Shown here: in pieces, positions 8,550-18,011 of the stretch
Layout: every line of letters begins with the position of its first letter
How positions within the stretch are numbered: the first letter of the stretch is position 1
Source of the DNA: Synchiropus splendidus
Taxonomy: Eukaryota; Chordata; Actinopteri; Syngnathiformes; Callionymidae
Reading direction: 5' to 3'
DNA: 64,000 bases
Assembly (NCBI RefSeq): GCF_027744825.2
Contig: NC_071348.1
Location: 19,005,563 to 19,069,562 of the forward strand
Notes under the pieces: model-generated
What the model was told of the DNA's origin: nothing
Database searches by the model: none
Seen by the model: only the letters and a program-made list of their open reading frames with translations
Position numbers and translations under genes: made by a program

Positions 8550-8612
8550 AAACAGGTTATGTCAGGATTCGATCGTAAAGTTATACAAAGACAGTAAAAG
8601 CAAAAAAAAATA

Positions 8613-9434
8613 TCACATACGAGGGTATCTCGTGTTTGTGACATCGTCCAGGACCGGCGTTCTATTCCAGATTCTACTTGCTGATTCCAGACGTTCAATT
8701 AGAAGATCCTCTGGCTCGTATTTGATGTATTCGTTCCAGACGCTTGATTTTGGAGACCTCATTTCGAGCAAGACTGTCTCAGCCGTAGCCTTGGTTCTCA
8801 TTTTCTCCGGTTGTATGTCATTCACGGTCAAGTAGTGTTGTATAGCAGGCAGATAGTTGTTGTTACAGAGTCTTTTCATCAACGGGTAGAAGTTAAGGCT
8901 GTAGAAATCATCCTCCATCTCTTCAAGACAGCTGTGTTGTAGTTGGCTGGGATGGTCTACTTGGCAGCCGTAGCAGATCTCCCTCCAATATCTGCGCATG
9001 GTTTTACCTAGTAGATGAAATACAACTGTCTTTACAGCTTTCAGGAAGAAACCGCTTATCCATCCATCCGTTTCATCATTAGCTGCTGGTTCTTGGTCTT
9101 GAGAAGCTGAGGATGAAGCAGGCGGATGCACGCCCACAGTTTCGTTCTCAGGACTGGAGGTTGTTGCTCTCCCTACAGGTTCCTCCTCATCGTCCACGTC
9201 TTCCATTTCAGTTGCATCAGAGTCGTCTGTGTCGTCTTTGATGGTCAATGAAGGACAGGCTCCGTCCGCCATGCCGTTGTTAGAACCCTCGTACTCATGA
9301 CCATCACCTGTATCGTCTTCTACCACAGGAAGTAGACGGGTCGGCGTGGGGTTGTTCATTCCGTACCCAGCACCGCCTGTAGCAGCTCCGAGGAAGATAG
9401 TGGCAATACGTCTCGGAACACCTTCGGTCCTCAT
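8613..9434 (-). CDS. Uncharacterised Polinton protein with Cys/His motif, 273 aa
   Basis: The function is not recognised. I place the start at the ATG at 9434 rather than at the longer open frame beginning with TTG at 9533, because a TATA box (9499-9506) lies 65 bases upstream and the copy 2 frame (14552-15370) starts at the same ATG. The N-terminal half is acidic and low-complexity (Asp/Glu/Ser/Thr). The C-terminal half holds a conserved globular block with CYGCQVDHPSQLQHSC, a C-x2-C-x3-H-x5-H-x-C pattern that could bind zinc. Position near the element end, with its own promoter and polyA signal, suggests an early or regulatory gene; this is inference. Confidence 0.78.
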   Translation of the reverse strand: MRTEGVPRRIATIFLGAATGGAGYGMNNPTPTRLLPVVEDDTGDGHEYEGSNNGMADGACPSLTIKDDTDDSDATEMEDVDDEEEPVGRATTSSPENETVGVHPPASSSASQDQEPAANDETDGWISGFFLKAVKTVVFHLLGKTMRRYWREICYGCQVDHPSQLQHSCLEEMEDDFYSLNFYPLMKRLCNNNYLPAIQHYLTVNDIQPEKMRTKATAETVLLEMRSPKSSVWNEYIKYEPEDLLIERLESASRIWNRTPVLDDVTNTRYPRM

Positions 9435-9498
9435 CGTTGTCCTGGATGCGTTTGTTCCGCCGGGTACGTCTGCAGGGTGTCGCTCTGGAAAACACCCT

Positions 9499-9506
9499 CT
9501 TTTATA
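9499..9506 (-). promoter_or_regulatory. TATA box of the 273-aa gene
   Basis: TATAAAAG on the minus strand, 65 bases before the chosen ATG. Copy 2 keeps TATAAAGA at 14481-14488 at the equivalent place, even though the flanking DNA has diverged. Confidence 0.65.
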
Positions 9507-9542
9507 GCAACCGTCAGCGAGTAGGCGGTCCAAAGGGCGGGA

Positions 9543-10247
9543 CTAAAAGGTCAGTGCTTTTTTCAACACAAGGGTATCATCCCATAAGCGGCTATGGTAG
9601 AAGAGGCCGTCGATTTTTGGAGAAATCTCGCGGATTTTTTCACTCCAAGCATCCAAAGGTATGGTTAACAGAGTACGAAATACACCGCAATCAGAATTAA
9701 AATACTCCAGGACGAAATCTTCTTCTTCTTCACTCGTGACTCCTGTTGATACTTTATGGAGGGCTCTGAAGGACCACCGTCCTGATCCTGAGATTTTAGC
9801 CAGCCATATAGCCACGAAGGACGGCTTCCTCTCCATTCGATCAGCTTTGTTAGACACGGCTCCAGCCTTCTGACGATGTTGTTGTTCTTCTTCTTCTTCT
9901 TCTTCAGCCCTTGGAAGATTTTCCGGCTTCACCTCTCTCAGCACACCCCAGTCGTTAGACGATAACACGGCCATCTCCGTATAGGCACTCAAGGTTTCGT
10001 CGTCATCCAGTTGGTAAATGTACAATTCAGCTGTTTCATACTTAAACACGTACCCCCATCTCCCTCGACGACCGTAAGGCTCTAGAGACCACTCATCCCG
10101 CAAAGATTCCCCGGGTGGCGTCTGCGTACGCCGTAGGTACATTACAGATTTACGGGGAGCCCCAGCACCCATCCACGGGTCCTCAATAACAGTCACAGCT
10201 GTCTCACTGATCACTGGTGATCCACGCGCCGTTGTAGGGACAGACAT
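9543..10247 (-). CDS. Uncharacterised terminal Polinton protein with poly-Glu tract, 234 aa
   Basis: No family is recognised. The N-terminal region is Ser/Thr/Pro-rich. A block around residues 60-85 (YGRRGRWGYVFKYETAELYI) and a block around 145-200 (FVAIWLAKISGSGRWSFRAL) look globular, separated by a run of Glu at about 117-123 encoded by GAA/GAG repeats. No membrane segment or signal peptide is visible. It is the outermost gene, next to the tandem-repeat end, with a TATA-like box 55 bases before the ATG. The copy 2 homologue is truncated (13975-14434), yet the WLAKISGSGRWSF block is preserved. A host-interaction or regulatory role would fit the position but is not shown. Confidence 0.72.
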   Translation of the reverse strand: MSVPTTARGSPVISETAVTVIEDPWMGAGAPRKSVMYLRRTQTPPGESLRDEWSLEPYGRRGRWGYVFKYETAELYIYQLDDDETLSAYTEMAVLSSNDWGVLREVKPENLPRAEEEEEEEQQHRQKAGAVSNKADRMERKPSFVAIWLAKISGSGRWSFRALHKVSTGVTSEEEEDFVLEYFNSDCGVFRTLLTIPLDAWSEKIREISPKIDGLFYHSRLWDDTLVLKKALTF

Positions 10248-10300
10248 TGCGAGTTGGTTGTGTTTGCTGGTTCCTTGCTCCTTGTGACGGTCTGAAGGTT

Positions 10301-10311
10301 AAATATATATA
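10301..10311 (-). promoter_or_regulatory. TATA-like box of the 234-aa gene
   Basis: TATATATATTT on the minus strand about 55 bases before the ATG at 10247. Confidence 0.5.
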
Positions 10312-10324
10312 CACACAAGTCACA

Positions 10325-10605
10325 CAGCTGTTATAAAACAAGGGATGATAGGGTTAATTATTACCCTTCCTGTCATAAAACAAGGGGGAGGGTTATAATT
10401 TTAATTCCCTGTTGATATAAAAAAAGGGTGGGGTTATTATTTTAATTTCTTTTTATATAAAAAGGGTAGGGGTTATTATTTTAATTTCTTTTTATATAAA
10501 AAGAGGGAGGGGTTATTATTTTAATTTCTTTTTATATAAAAACGGGGAGGGGTTATTATTTTAATTTCTTTTTTATATAAAAAGGGGGAGGGGTTGGTTT
10601 CATTA
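10325..10605. repeat. 40-bp tandem repeats at the outer end of Polinton copy 1
   Basis: About six to seven units of close to 40 bp. Start marks of the GGTTATTATT phrase fall at 10432, 10471, 10511 and 10551, with more diverged units before. Each unit joins an A/T half ending in TATATAAAA to a G-rich GGGGAGGGG run. The array separates the terminal gene from the element end. Possible roles are terminal replication or promoter repeats. Confidence 0.8.
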
Positions 10606-10620
10606 TCTCTGGAAGGGGAG

Positions 10621-10863
10621 GGGTTTTATTACCTCCAGGGCCATAAATCAAACAGTTTTGACATTTTGGTGTATCCTTCTTCTCTCTAACATCCATAGCA
10701 GCCTTCAGAGGAGTTTCTTTGGCAGAAATCTGCCACGCTGCCTCCTGGGCTTCCGTCTCAACTTTTGCAGAATTCTATTTATCTGAAGTAGCTGCTTCTT
10801 CTTTGCCTCACTTTGTCCTGTCTTCAGGTGCTTCCAGCAGCTCTGGCCAATAAATGAGAGAAT
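10621..10863. other. Unassigned stretch between Polinton end and LTR
   Basis: No confident gene. On the minus strand an open, very basic stretch (about 10705-10860) reads like a retroviral gag tail, but no zinc knuckle is complete. The first part, near 10655-10685, matches 13930-13960 in inverted orientation, so it may be shared flanking or retroviral DNA next to both Polinton arms. Confidence 0.35.
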
Positions 10864-11299
10864 TGTTAGTGTAGTCCGGCCAGCGGGGTACACTTCTCAG
10901 GGCGTCGAGTCGGGAGCAGAAGAAACCACAGAAGTAGTGGGATACAAGCTTTGTTTTATTCCACATCAGCGTAACATAATTTCATCGCTTGACATCGCTC
11001 AGTATCAAATTGTTCAAAGTACAAACACATTAGGTAGGGGCTGGATCAAGGGCGTTCCTTGTACCAGATACACATTGTCACAAACATGCATGTCCACCTT
11101 TGGCCTCCTGGCTGAATCACAAAAACAAGAGCTTCTGGCAGCTCCAGAGAAAACATACATTCCTGTTTTCACTTCAAGGGTACCATCTCTGGCGTATTTG
11201 GAATACAGAGTGGGTGGATATCTGTTCAACATTCCATTGGTACTGAAAAACAAGTTATCATTGTAACCCTAATGACACAGGTCAAATTATTCCACAACA
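10864..11299 (-). repeat. Probable ERV LTR
   Basis: On the minus strand it begins TGTTGTGG at 11299 directly after a purine tract (AAAGGGGAGATA) and ends CACTAACA at 10864, giving TG...CA ends within short inverted repeats. An AATAAA lies on the minus strand near 10950. Length is 436 bp. No second LTR is present because the element is truncated. The 109-aa plus-strand frame inside it has no support. Confidence 0.55.
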
Positions 11300-11599
11300 T
11301 ATCTCCCCTTTGTGGGTCTCAGACCCACACACCGAATTTAGCAAACTATCCCATTTTATTTTATTGAAGATTATTTCGTACTGTAACAGAGCAGTGACAA
11401 TATACTGGATATAAGTATGTAGAAAATGTTAACTAAATGATTCATATAGCTGTAGTTAGTTCAATATGTTTACTGCTGTCTGGTTAAATAAAAATCTCAA
11501 CCGCGTCGCAGGAAAATGTTAGTCAGTTCGTTTCCGGAAGCATCAAAAGTTTTCCCCAATTGTTTTTTGTTGTCACTTTTCGTCATAGGTGAAATTTTC

Positions 11600-11620
11600 T
11601 TTTTTTTTTTTTTTTTTTTT
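11600..11620. repeat. Poly-T run
   Basis: A run of about 20 T, which reads as poly-A on the ERV sense strand. It sits in the 11300-11760 interval, which holds no gene. Confidence 0.8.
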
Positions 11621-11763
11621 AGTGAAACAATAATCAAGTAATTATACTGGCAAAGAAACATAGGATCATGATTTAAACACATTTGTCATGTAATCATAAC
11701 AACACCTCATTCTTCAGTCACCTCTGGAGTATGATCAGAGTCCTCCAATTAATCAGGTGATGG

Positions 11764-12150
11764 CTACAGATGTGGTCTCTCAGTCACCACGAGAGCCAGT
11801 TGTTCAGCAGGCATCATGTTCAGCATCTGTGCGTTCCAAAGTCCCGCCGTGACCGCTAACTGCTTCTCAGTCATTCGCAGACACAGTTTCCTCATCATGG
11901 GTACGATGCAACATGCCAGTAGAAAAATGACGATGAGTATGATTGCAGTAGTCATCCTCACTTCTGCAAAAAATGCTCCACATTTTCTTCGGTGTCCATG
12001 TAACCAATCCCAGGCCCAACTTATAGCTCCTGCATGCTCTTTTATCTCATTTTTTGAATCTCTAAGTTTATCCATTGCAATGGCAAATGTTCCATCAGGC
12101 GCGGTGTTGTTGGAATGTAAGTGCAACACTGATCTGCAAACATGTGACAC
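11764..12150 (-). pseudogene. ERV envelope transmembrane subunit, C-terminal fragment
   Basis: The 128-codon frame contains a strong membrane anchor (TTAIILIVIFLLACCIVPMM) followed by a basic stop-transfer segment and a cytoplasmic tail, preceded by a helical ectodomain piece. This is the usual end of a retroviral Env transmembrane subunit, and its place between integrase and LTR fits. The surface subunit and fusion region are absent, so it is a remnant and cannot be a complete Env. The family is inferred from architecture, not from a sequence match I could run. Confidence 0.55.
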
Positions 12151-12533
12151 ACACCAACCAATCTAACACCTGACGATTTCGTAACACCATTTTACCAGTT
12201 TCATGCAGTTGTTCTCCCAGTAGTTTAAATATTTCATAGGTATGGTTTGTGTAAATAGTAAATATAATTAATCGAATAATGTGGTTTTATTACAGAGAGG
12301 ACTAGTGGTGGTCAAAACTGGACGGTCATCTTCGTTTCCTTTTTTTTGACTGTGGTGTGGTTCCAAGTTTGGCAGACAGTGTTTTACCTAGAGCTCCCTG
12401 ACCTCTGACATGGATCCCACTTTTACTCCGCCTGTCCTGCACCAATACGCTTAACGTTTTGTGTTTCTGGGCATTTTTCACACAACGGGTGATCGCATCG
12501 TACTTAACTGAGTCCCTGTTATGCTCGAGTTTT

Positions 12534-13956
12534 TTAGCTGGAACTTAGGGTGTCACGGTCTGGACTTTGGTCGGCTGCTGCGGTCTCGCAAGCTGCGCGA
12601 GCTCGTCTCCTGGTGACAACCAAACCAGACAACTTATTATCACAGCAAGCCTTGTCATCAACATTTTGACTATCTAAATCATTGACTTCACTGCCTGTTT
12701 TATTACCTCTTTGGTTGTGATGGCCTTGGGCCTTTGTGCAATGGCTCAGATGGTACCAAGTGGCGCTGCCTTCGACTTGGACAGCTGTTGGTGTTGCTCG
12801 GACCACGGTGTATGGACCTTCACATCTCGGCTGGTGCCACTTCCTTCGGAAGACCTTGATATACTCCTGGTCGCCGGGAACCACCAAATGCCCGGCCTCA
12901 CGATCGGCCTCAAGCTCCCGTTTTCTCTCCTGCAGATAGATAGTCTTATGGATAGAAGTTAGTTGCTTCGTATAACTTCTAAGTTCAGATTGTAGTTGCT
13001 CAAGTGGAGGCCCCTTGTAGGGTCCCCTCAAGTGTGGTGCCGGCATTGGCCATCCCGTCAACATCTTGTGTGGTGTCAAATGCGTGCTTTGATGAGTTTG
13101 CATGCGATAACTCATCAGTGCTAATGGTAACGCATCAACCCAGTTTAGCTTCGTGCTAGCACAGATCTTATTCAGTTTCGCTTTCAGGGTTCCATTTATC
13201 CCCTCAACCATTCCCTGACTCTGGGTGTGATAAACGGCACCCAATCGTTGTTTGATTCGAAGTTGCTGCAAGATGCCCTTCACAACCTTTTGTACAAATG
13301 CAGCACCGTTGTCTGAGCTTATTTCTGACGGAATGCCAACTCGAGGAATGATTTATCTGGTCAGGAATTTGATTACTGTTTCAGCACTCAAGTCTTTAGA
13401 TGGTGCTGCTTCAACCCAGCAGCTTAACCGATCAATTACCACCAACATGTTGCGTCTCCCTTGAACCGTTTTTATCATGTCAACGTAATCGATCACAAGA
13501 TGTTTAAATGGACCTTCTGGGACTGGAATATGACCTATTGGTATCTTGATGTTTTTTCGTTGTTTTCTTCACAAATCTCACATTGATTCAGCACTTCATC
13601 TGTTGTTGTCTGCAAAAATGGGGACCAATATCCCTGCTGTCTGATTTTCTTCACCACTTCCCCCCTTGCGTGCAGTGCAGATCACTGTGCACCTCCGAAA
13701 TCAAGATGGTCAAAAGTGCAGTTGGAGCTACGAGCTTGCCTTCATGTGATCGCCAGAGACCCTGATTGTCCACAGTAGCTCCTTTTTGTTTCCACAAAAC
13801 CTTTTCATTTTCATCTGCATTTTCTTGGATCAAGATTATGTCTTCAGGTGTGACTAAGGGTTCTAATGTCACCATAGGTGACAAAATGGCTATTTTGCAT
13901 CTTGACACTTCTTTTGCTGCCTCGTCAGAGAGAAGAAGAATACACCAAAATGTCAA
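12534..13956 (-). pseudogene. pol: ERV pol remnant: integrase with broken frame
   Basis: The open frame 12534-13283 holds the integrase third catalytic Glu (HTQSQGMVEGINGTLKAK) and the C-terminal DNA-binding part (KWHQPRCEGPYTVVRATP). Upstream, in the same frame, the core continues with VIDYVDMI and SSDNGAAF carrying the two catalytic Asp, but a TAA stop near 13351 interrupts it. Farther upstream, 13956-13651 encodes the RNase H end and the start of the integrase zinc-binding domain. The gene is truncated at about 13960 by the junction with Polinton copy 2. It is inactive as it stands. Confidence 0.8.
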
Positions 13957-13974
13957 ACCTGAAAACTGAATTGT

Positions 13975-14434
13975 ACATTTATCAGCTGGATGATGACAAA
14001 ACCTACGGAGATGGCTGTGTTATCAGTCTAACGACTGTGGTGTGCTAATAGAGGTGAAGCCAGAAAATTTTCCAAGGGCTGAAGAAGAAGAAGAAGAAGA
14101 ACAACAACAACGTCAGAAGGCTGGAGCCGTGTCTAACAAACCTGATCGAATGGAGAGGAAGCCGTCCTTCGTGGCTATATGGCTGGCTAAAATCTCAGGA
14201 TCAGGACGATGGTCCTTCATGGCCATCCATAAAGTATCGACAGGAGTCACGGGTGAACAAGAACAAGATTTCGTACTGGAGTATTTTAATTCTGATTGCG
14301 GTGTATTTCGTACTCTGTTAACCATACCAATGGATGCTTGGAGTAAGAAAATTCAGGAGTTTCTCCGAAAATCGACGGCCTCTTTTAGCATAGCCGCTGA
14401 TGGAATGATGCCCTTGTGCCGAAAGAGGCACTGA
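13975..14434 (+). pseudogene. Truncated homologue of the 234-aa gene (copy 2)
   Basis: Homology begins in mid-gene (ELYIYQLDDD block) right after the ERV junction. A small deletion near 14010-14045 shifts the frame, and the rest is open to 14434. The poly-Glu tract and the WLAKISGSGRWSF block are preserved. The N-terminal about 80 codons and the promoter are missing. Confidence 0.8.
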
Positions 14435-14551
14435 CCTTTTAGTCCTGCCCCCTTTGGACCGCCTACTCACTGATGGCTGCTATAAAGAGGATTTTTTCCA
14501 GAGCGACACCCTGCAGACGTACCTGTCGAAACAAGAGCAACTAAGACAACG

Positions 14552-15370
14552 ATGAGGACCGAAGGGAAGAGAGGTATTGGCACTATCTTCCTCGGAGCTG
14601 CTACAGGCGGCACTGGGTACGGAATGAACAACTCCTCGACGAGCCCTCTATTTCCTGTGGTAGAACACGTAACTGGTGATGGTCATGAGTACGATGGTTC
14701 TAACAACAACACGACAGATGGAGCCTGTCCTTCAGCGACCATCAAAGACGACACAGACGACTTTGATGCAACTGAAATGGAAGATGTGGATGATGAGGAG
14801 GAACCTGTAGGGAGAGCACCAACCTCCTACCCCAAGAACGAAACTGTCGGCGTGCATCCGCCTGCTTCATCTTCAGCTTCTCAAGACCAAGAACCAGCAG
14901 CTAATGATGACACGGATGGATGGATAAGCGGTTTCTTCTTGAAAGCTTTAAAGACAGTTGTATTTCATCTACCAGGTAAAACCATGCGCAGGTATTGGAG
15001 GGAGATCTGCTACGGTTGCCAAGTAGACCATCCCAGCCAACTACAACACAGCTGCCTTGAAGAGATGGAGGATGATTTATACAGTCTTAACTTCCACCCA
15101 TTGATGAAGAGACTCTGTAACAAGAACTTTCTGTCTGCTATACAACACTACTTGACCCTGAATGACGTACAACCGGAGAAAATGAGAACCAAGGCTACGG
15201 CTGAGACAGTCTTGCTCGAAATGAGGTCTCCAAAATCAAGTGTCTGGAATGAATACATCAAACATGAGCATGAGGATCCTCTAATTGAACGTCTGGATTC
15301 AGCAAGTAGAATCTGGAATAGAACGCCGGTCCTGGTCGATGTCACAAACACGAGATTCCCTCGTATGTGA
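14552..15370 (+). CDS. Homologue of the 273-aa Polinton gene, still open (copy 2)
   Basis: 272 codons, full length, with the Cys/His motif CYGCQVDHPSQLQHSC unchanged, the TATA box TATAAAGA at 14481 and a polyA signal at 15445. Differences from copy 1 are scattered substitutions plus a small in-frame length change near the start. This is the only full-length gene of copy 2 without a lesion, which stands out given the decay of its neighbours. Function unknown, as for the copy 1 gene. Confidence 0.75.
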   Translation: MRTEGKRGIGTIFLGAATGGTGYGMNNSSTSPLFPVVEHVTGDGHEYDGSNNNTTDGACPSATIKDDTDDFDATEMEDVDDEEEPVGRAPTSYPKNETVGVHPPASSSASQDQEPAANDDTDGWISGFFLKALKTVVFHLPGKTMRRYWREICYGCQVDHPSQLQHSCLEEMEDDLYSLNFHPLMKRLCNKNFLSAIQHYLTLNDVQPEKMRTKATAETVLLEMRSPKSSVWNEYIKHEHEDPLIERLDSASRIWNRTPVLVDVTNTRFPRM

Positions 15371-15500
15371 TACTTTTTTTATTTTTTTTTACTCTTTTAC
15401 TCTCTTTGTATAACATTACGTTTGAATCCTTACATAACCTGTGGAATAAAAAACATTAAGAAGTATATTTGGATCTCAGCTCATTCATTTCTCGTTTAAC

Positions 15501-16561
15501 ATGACGGTGAAACACATCATTAAAAGAGTTTATTACAATCCTCTTCACCCCGGGACCTCTGGAGGTGTGAGTCGCCTTCGTCCAGGGGTGCAGGATGAGA
15601 CTGGAAAACCAGTCAGTTCTAAATCTATTAAAGATTTTTCATCAAAACAGGATGCTTACACCGTGCGTAAACCAGCCGAGAAGCAGAGTATTTGTTCACA
15701 GGCCTCTTCAACAATTCCAGGCCGACTGATGGGACATGCAGGCATTGGCTAGATATAACGACGATCAAAATTACTTATTGACCGTTATAGATGTATTTTC
15801 AAAGAAGGCCTATTTACGCATTTTAAAAAGAAAAACTGCGATTGAGACAATGAAGGCGTTTGAATCAGTGCTGGATGAGAGCGGGACGCCTGCAAAGCTA
15901 CAGACGGATGATGGGAAAGCATTTTTTAGCAAGAGTTTCCGGGCTTTGATGGAAAGGAAGAGAATTATTCATTTTTCAACAGCGAGTGACTTTAAGGCCT
16001 CTGTGGTTGAGAGATTTAACTGCACTCTTAAAAATCGGATGTGGAGATATTTTACAGCTAAAAAGATTACATTACATCGAGGTTTTACAGGATCTAGTAA
16101 AGAGTTATAATCACAGCTATCACAGTAGTATAAAAATGACACCGATGGAAGTAACTAAAGAAAATAGTCTGCAAGTGTTTGACAATCTTTACATTAGACC
16201 GTCGAAAGGTCGGCAGAAGCCAAAATTTAAGGAGGGCGATCATGTTAGGATATCAAAACTATGAGGTGTATTTCACAAAAAGTATGAGCAGAGTTTTACA
16301 GAAGAGATATTCACGATAACTGAATGTATCCACCGCAACCCGCCTGTACATAAATTGAAAGATTTCGACGGTGAACCCATCCAGCGGTCATTTTATGATC
16401 AAGAATTACAAAGAGTGCAACTGGTTAAGGAAGTATTTCACGCTGAAAAGATTCTCAAGGAACGCGTCGTTAAAGGAGAAAGACAGGTCTTTGTCCAGTG
16501 GAAGAACTGGCCTGAAAAATTCAAAAGGTGGGTAAAAGCTTCAGGTATAAAAAATATATAA
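15501..16561 (+). pseudogene. Polinton integrase, broken (copy 2)
   Basis: Aligns from start to chromodomain with the copy 1 integrase. Lesions seen: a short deletion near 15675, a TGA near 15728 in the segment carrying the first catalytic Asp, a frameshift near 16060 where an extra base alters the TAKNTL region, a stop near 16262, and a small deletion near 16430. The second Asp and the catalytic Glu codons and the chromodomain remain recognisable in separate frames. Confidence 0.85.
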
Positions 16562-16595
16562 GACGATCCTCCTTTACAACAGGCATCATATCATC

Positions 16596-17458
16596 ATGTA
16601 CGGCTCAAAGAACGCACGCTTCTATGTGACTTTACCATCAAAGGCCAGTGCAAAAGTTTTTAAAGACAACTCGATTGGTACTTTCCGCGTTGATTTAGCA
16701 CAACATATCGATTTAAACGGAAAATGGGAGGTTGCTTTGACGGAGATTACATACCCTCACACATGGAATAATATTCCGGAGGATGCGGCATCATTTTACT
16801 GGAAACCGAACCCTAGAGGACCTGATTCCAACACAAACACGACTCCCCCGAGGGGATCAGAATCAGATGCTAACAGGTTGCGGCGCTATAAAGATGAATT
16901 TCACAGAGCCATGAGACGCCAGCGCCTCAGCTCAGAGGACAAAAGACGAATCGCGAGTGGTTGATTGACATTTCAAAATGGCGGGAAGAGATATTTCCAA
17001 ACTGAAGTTCAAGGGTGGATATTAAAACTCTATTAATCAGATTTCAACCGAGTTGGAGCAAACCTTTAAAAAAACCAATGACGATATACGCTTCCTGTTT
17101 GACGGTGCACGGCAAAAAATTGATCTTCAAGGAGACGGTCAGAACCTAATGCTTTTTAAGTGAGTTCAGAGCGCCCCATCCTGATTAAAAAGCGGGGTTT
17201 TACCATCGCTACTGTTACAGCGACGCTGTAAGACCGCAGCTTGTAGGGGATGCGTATGCACCGCTCTTAAGAATGGTGGAAATCAAGGGTAGTTACTCAG
17301 ATATAATCACACAGCATTTTAACCCTGCTTACTATTTACCGGTTGCCAAGAGCCATATTGAAAATATTCAGTTACAAATTAAATCAGATCTTAACAAACC
17401 AGTCAATTTTACCTTTGGAAAGGTGGTGGTGACTCTACACTTTAGACCTGTTACTTGA
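16596..17458 (+). pseudogene. Penton-like gene, broken (copy 2)
   Basis: The start, FYVTLPSKAS and WEVALTEITYPHTW blocks are intact. A deletion of about 20 bases near 16915 shifts the frame, a TAA occurs near 17023, and about 55 bases are missing near 17160. At 17065-17071 it has seven A where copy 1 has eight, so this site keeps the frame here. Confidence 0.85.
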
Positions 17459-17560
17459 GAGGATATTATATAACCCTTTAATCGTCGTCTGGAAATCCAT
17501 TCATCATCACAACACCAGAGAGATAACCAGCCTTTGCAGACCAAGTCATAAACAAACACA

Positions 17561-17993
17561 ATGGTCCACACAGGCTTAAGAGACGACCCGCACAGATTTG
17601 TACAATATTATGAAAAACAGGTGGGCGGAGATCTACCCGGTTTCTACGGTGACCCGGTTATGTACGGACGAGGCATCCGTTCCCTCTTCTCAAAAATGTT
17701 TTGGTTTGTATCATGGATCATCAGGAATTGTCAAAGCGAAACCCCATCTCAAATAAGACGTGGGTAACATAGCCTTGGATATGTTCACCCATACCGTGAG
17801 AGGAATGAGCGATCAACAGAGACAGGAAGGGTCAGGCGGTATAGCCGTCTTATCACGAAGGACAAAGAGACGCCCTCCAGGACGACGTGTAAGACAGAGC
17901 TCAAATAAACGTCCAAACAAAAAAAGAAAGAAGTCAGTTGACAGAAGCAAACGGGCCAAGAGGAAGTCCAGAGGGAGCTCTGATATATTTTAA
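17561..17993 (+). pseudogene. pVI-like gene, broken (copy 2)
   Basis: The first 60 codons match the copy 1 145-aa gene including the MYGRG site. The amphipathic stretch is then altered by an indel near 17705-17765, and the basic C-terminus continues in another frame to 17993. Confidence 0.82.
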
Positions 17994-18011
17994 AAAACCT
18001 TATATACAGTA

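Larger units (their letters stand above)
1..10620. mobile_element. Polinton/Maverick (adintovirus-like) element, copy 1, left-truncated by the window
   Basis: A self-synthesising DNA transposon or endogenous adintovirus-like element. Four plus-strand genes (1-3900) converge on seven minus-strand genes (4012-10247). It has the Polinton hallmark set: protein-primed DNA polymerase B, FtsK/HerA-type packaging ATPase, adenain-like protease, double jelly-roll capsid protein, penton-like protein and retroviral-type integrase with chromodomain. Apart from one homopolymer frameshift in the penton gene every reading frame is open, so the copy is young or has been protected. The outer right end is placed near 10620, after a 40-bp tandem repeat; I cannot see a clean terminal inverted repeat because the other end lies left of base 1. 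Confidence 0.93.
10864..13960 (-). mobile_element. Truncated endogenous retrovirus between the two Polintons
   Basis: Read on the minus strand the order is integrase (13956-12534), env tail (12150-11764), purine-rich tract and LTR (11299-10864). Gag, protease and reverse transcriptase are missing, and the right side stops abruptly at Polinton copy 2. The integrase resembles vertebrate ERVs. The interval 12151-12533 has no intact frame and probably holds env remains. Confidence 0.75.

Noticed and set aside
9435..9533. Longer N-terminus for the 273-aa gene
   Set aside because: The extension begins with TTG, covers the TATA box and has no counterpart at the copy 2 start; the ATG at 9434 is the better start.
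10937..11266. 109-aa plus-strand protein
   Set aside because: Lies wholly inside the probable ERV LTR, antisense to it, with no family resemblance.
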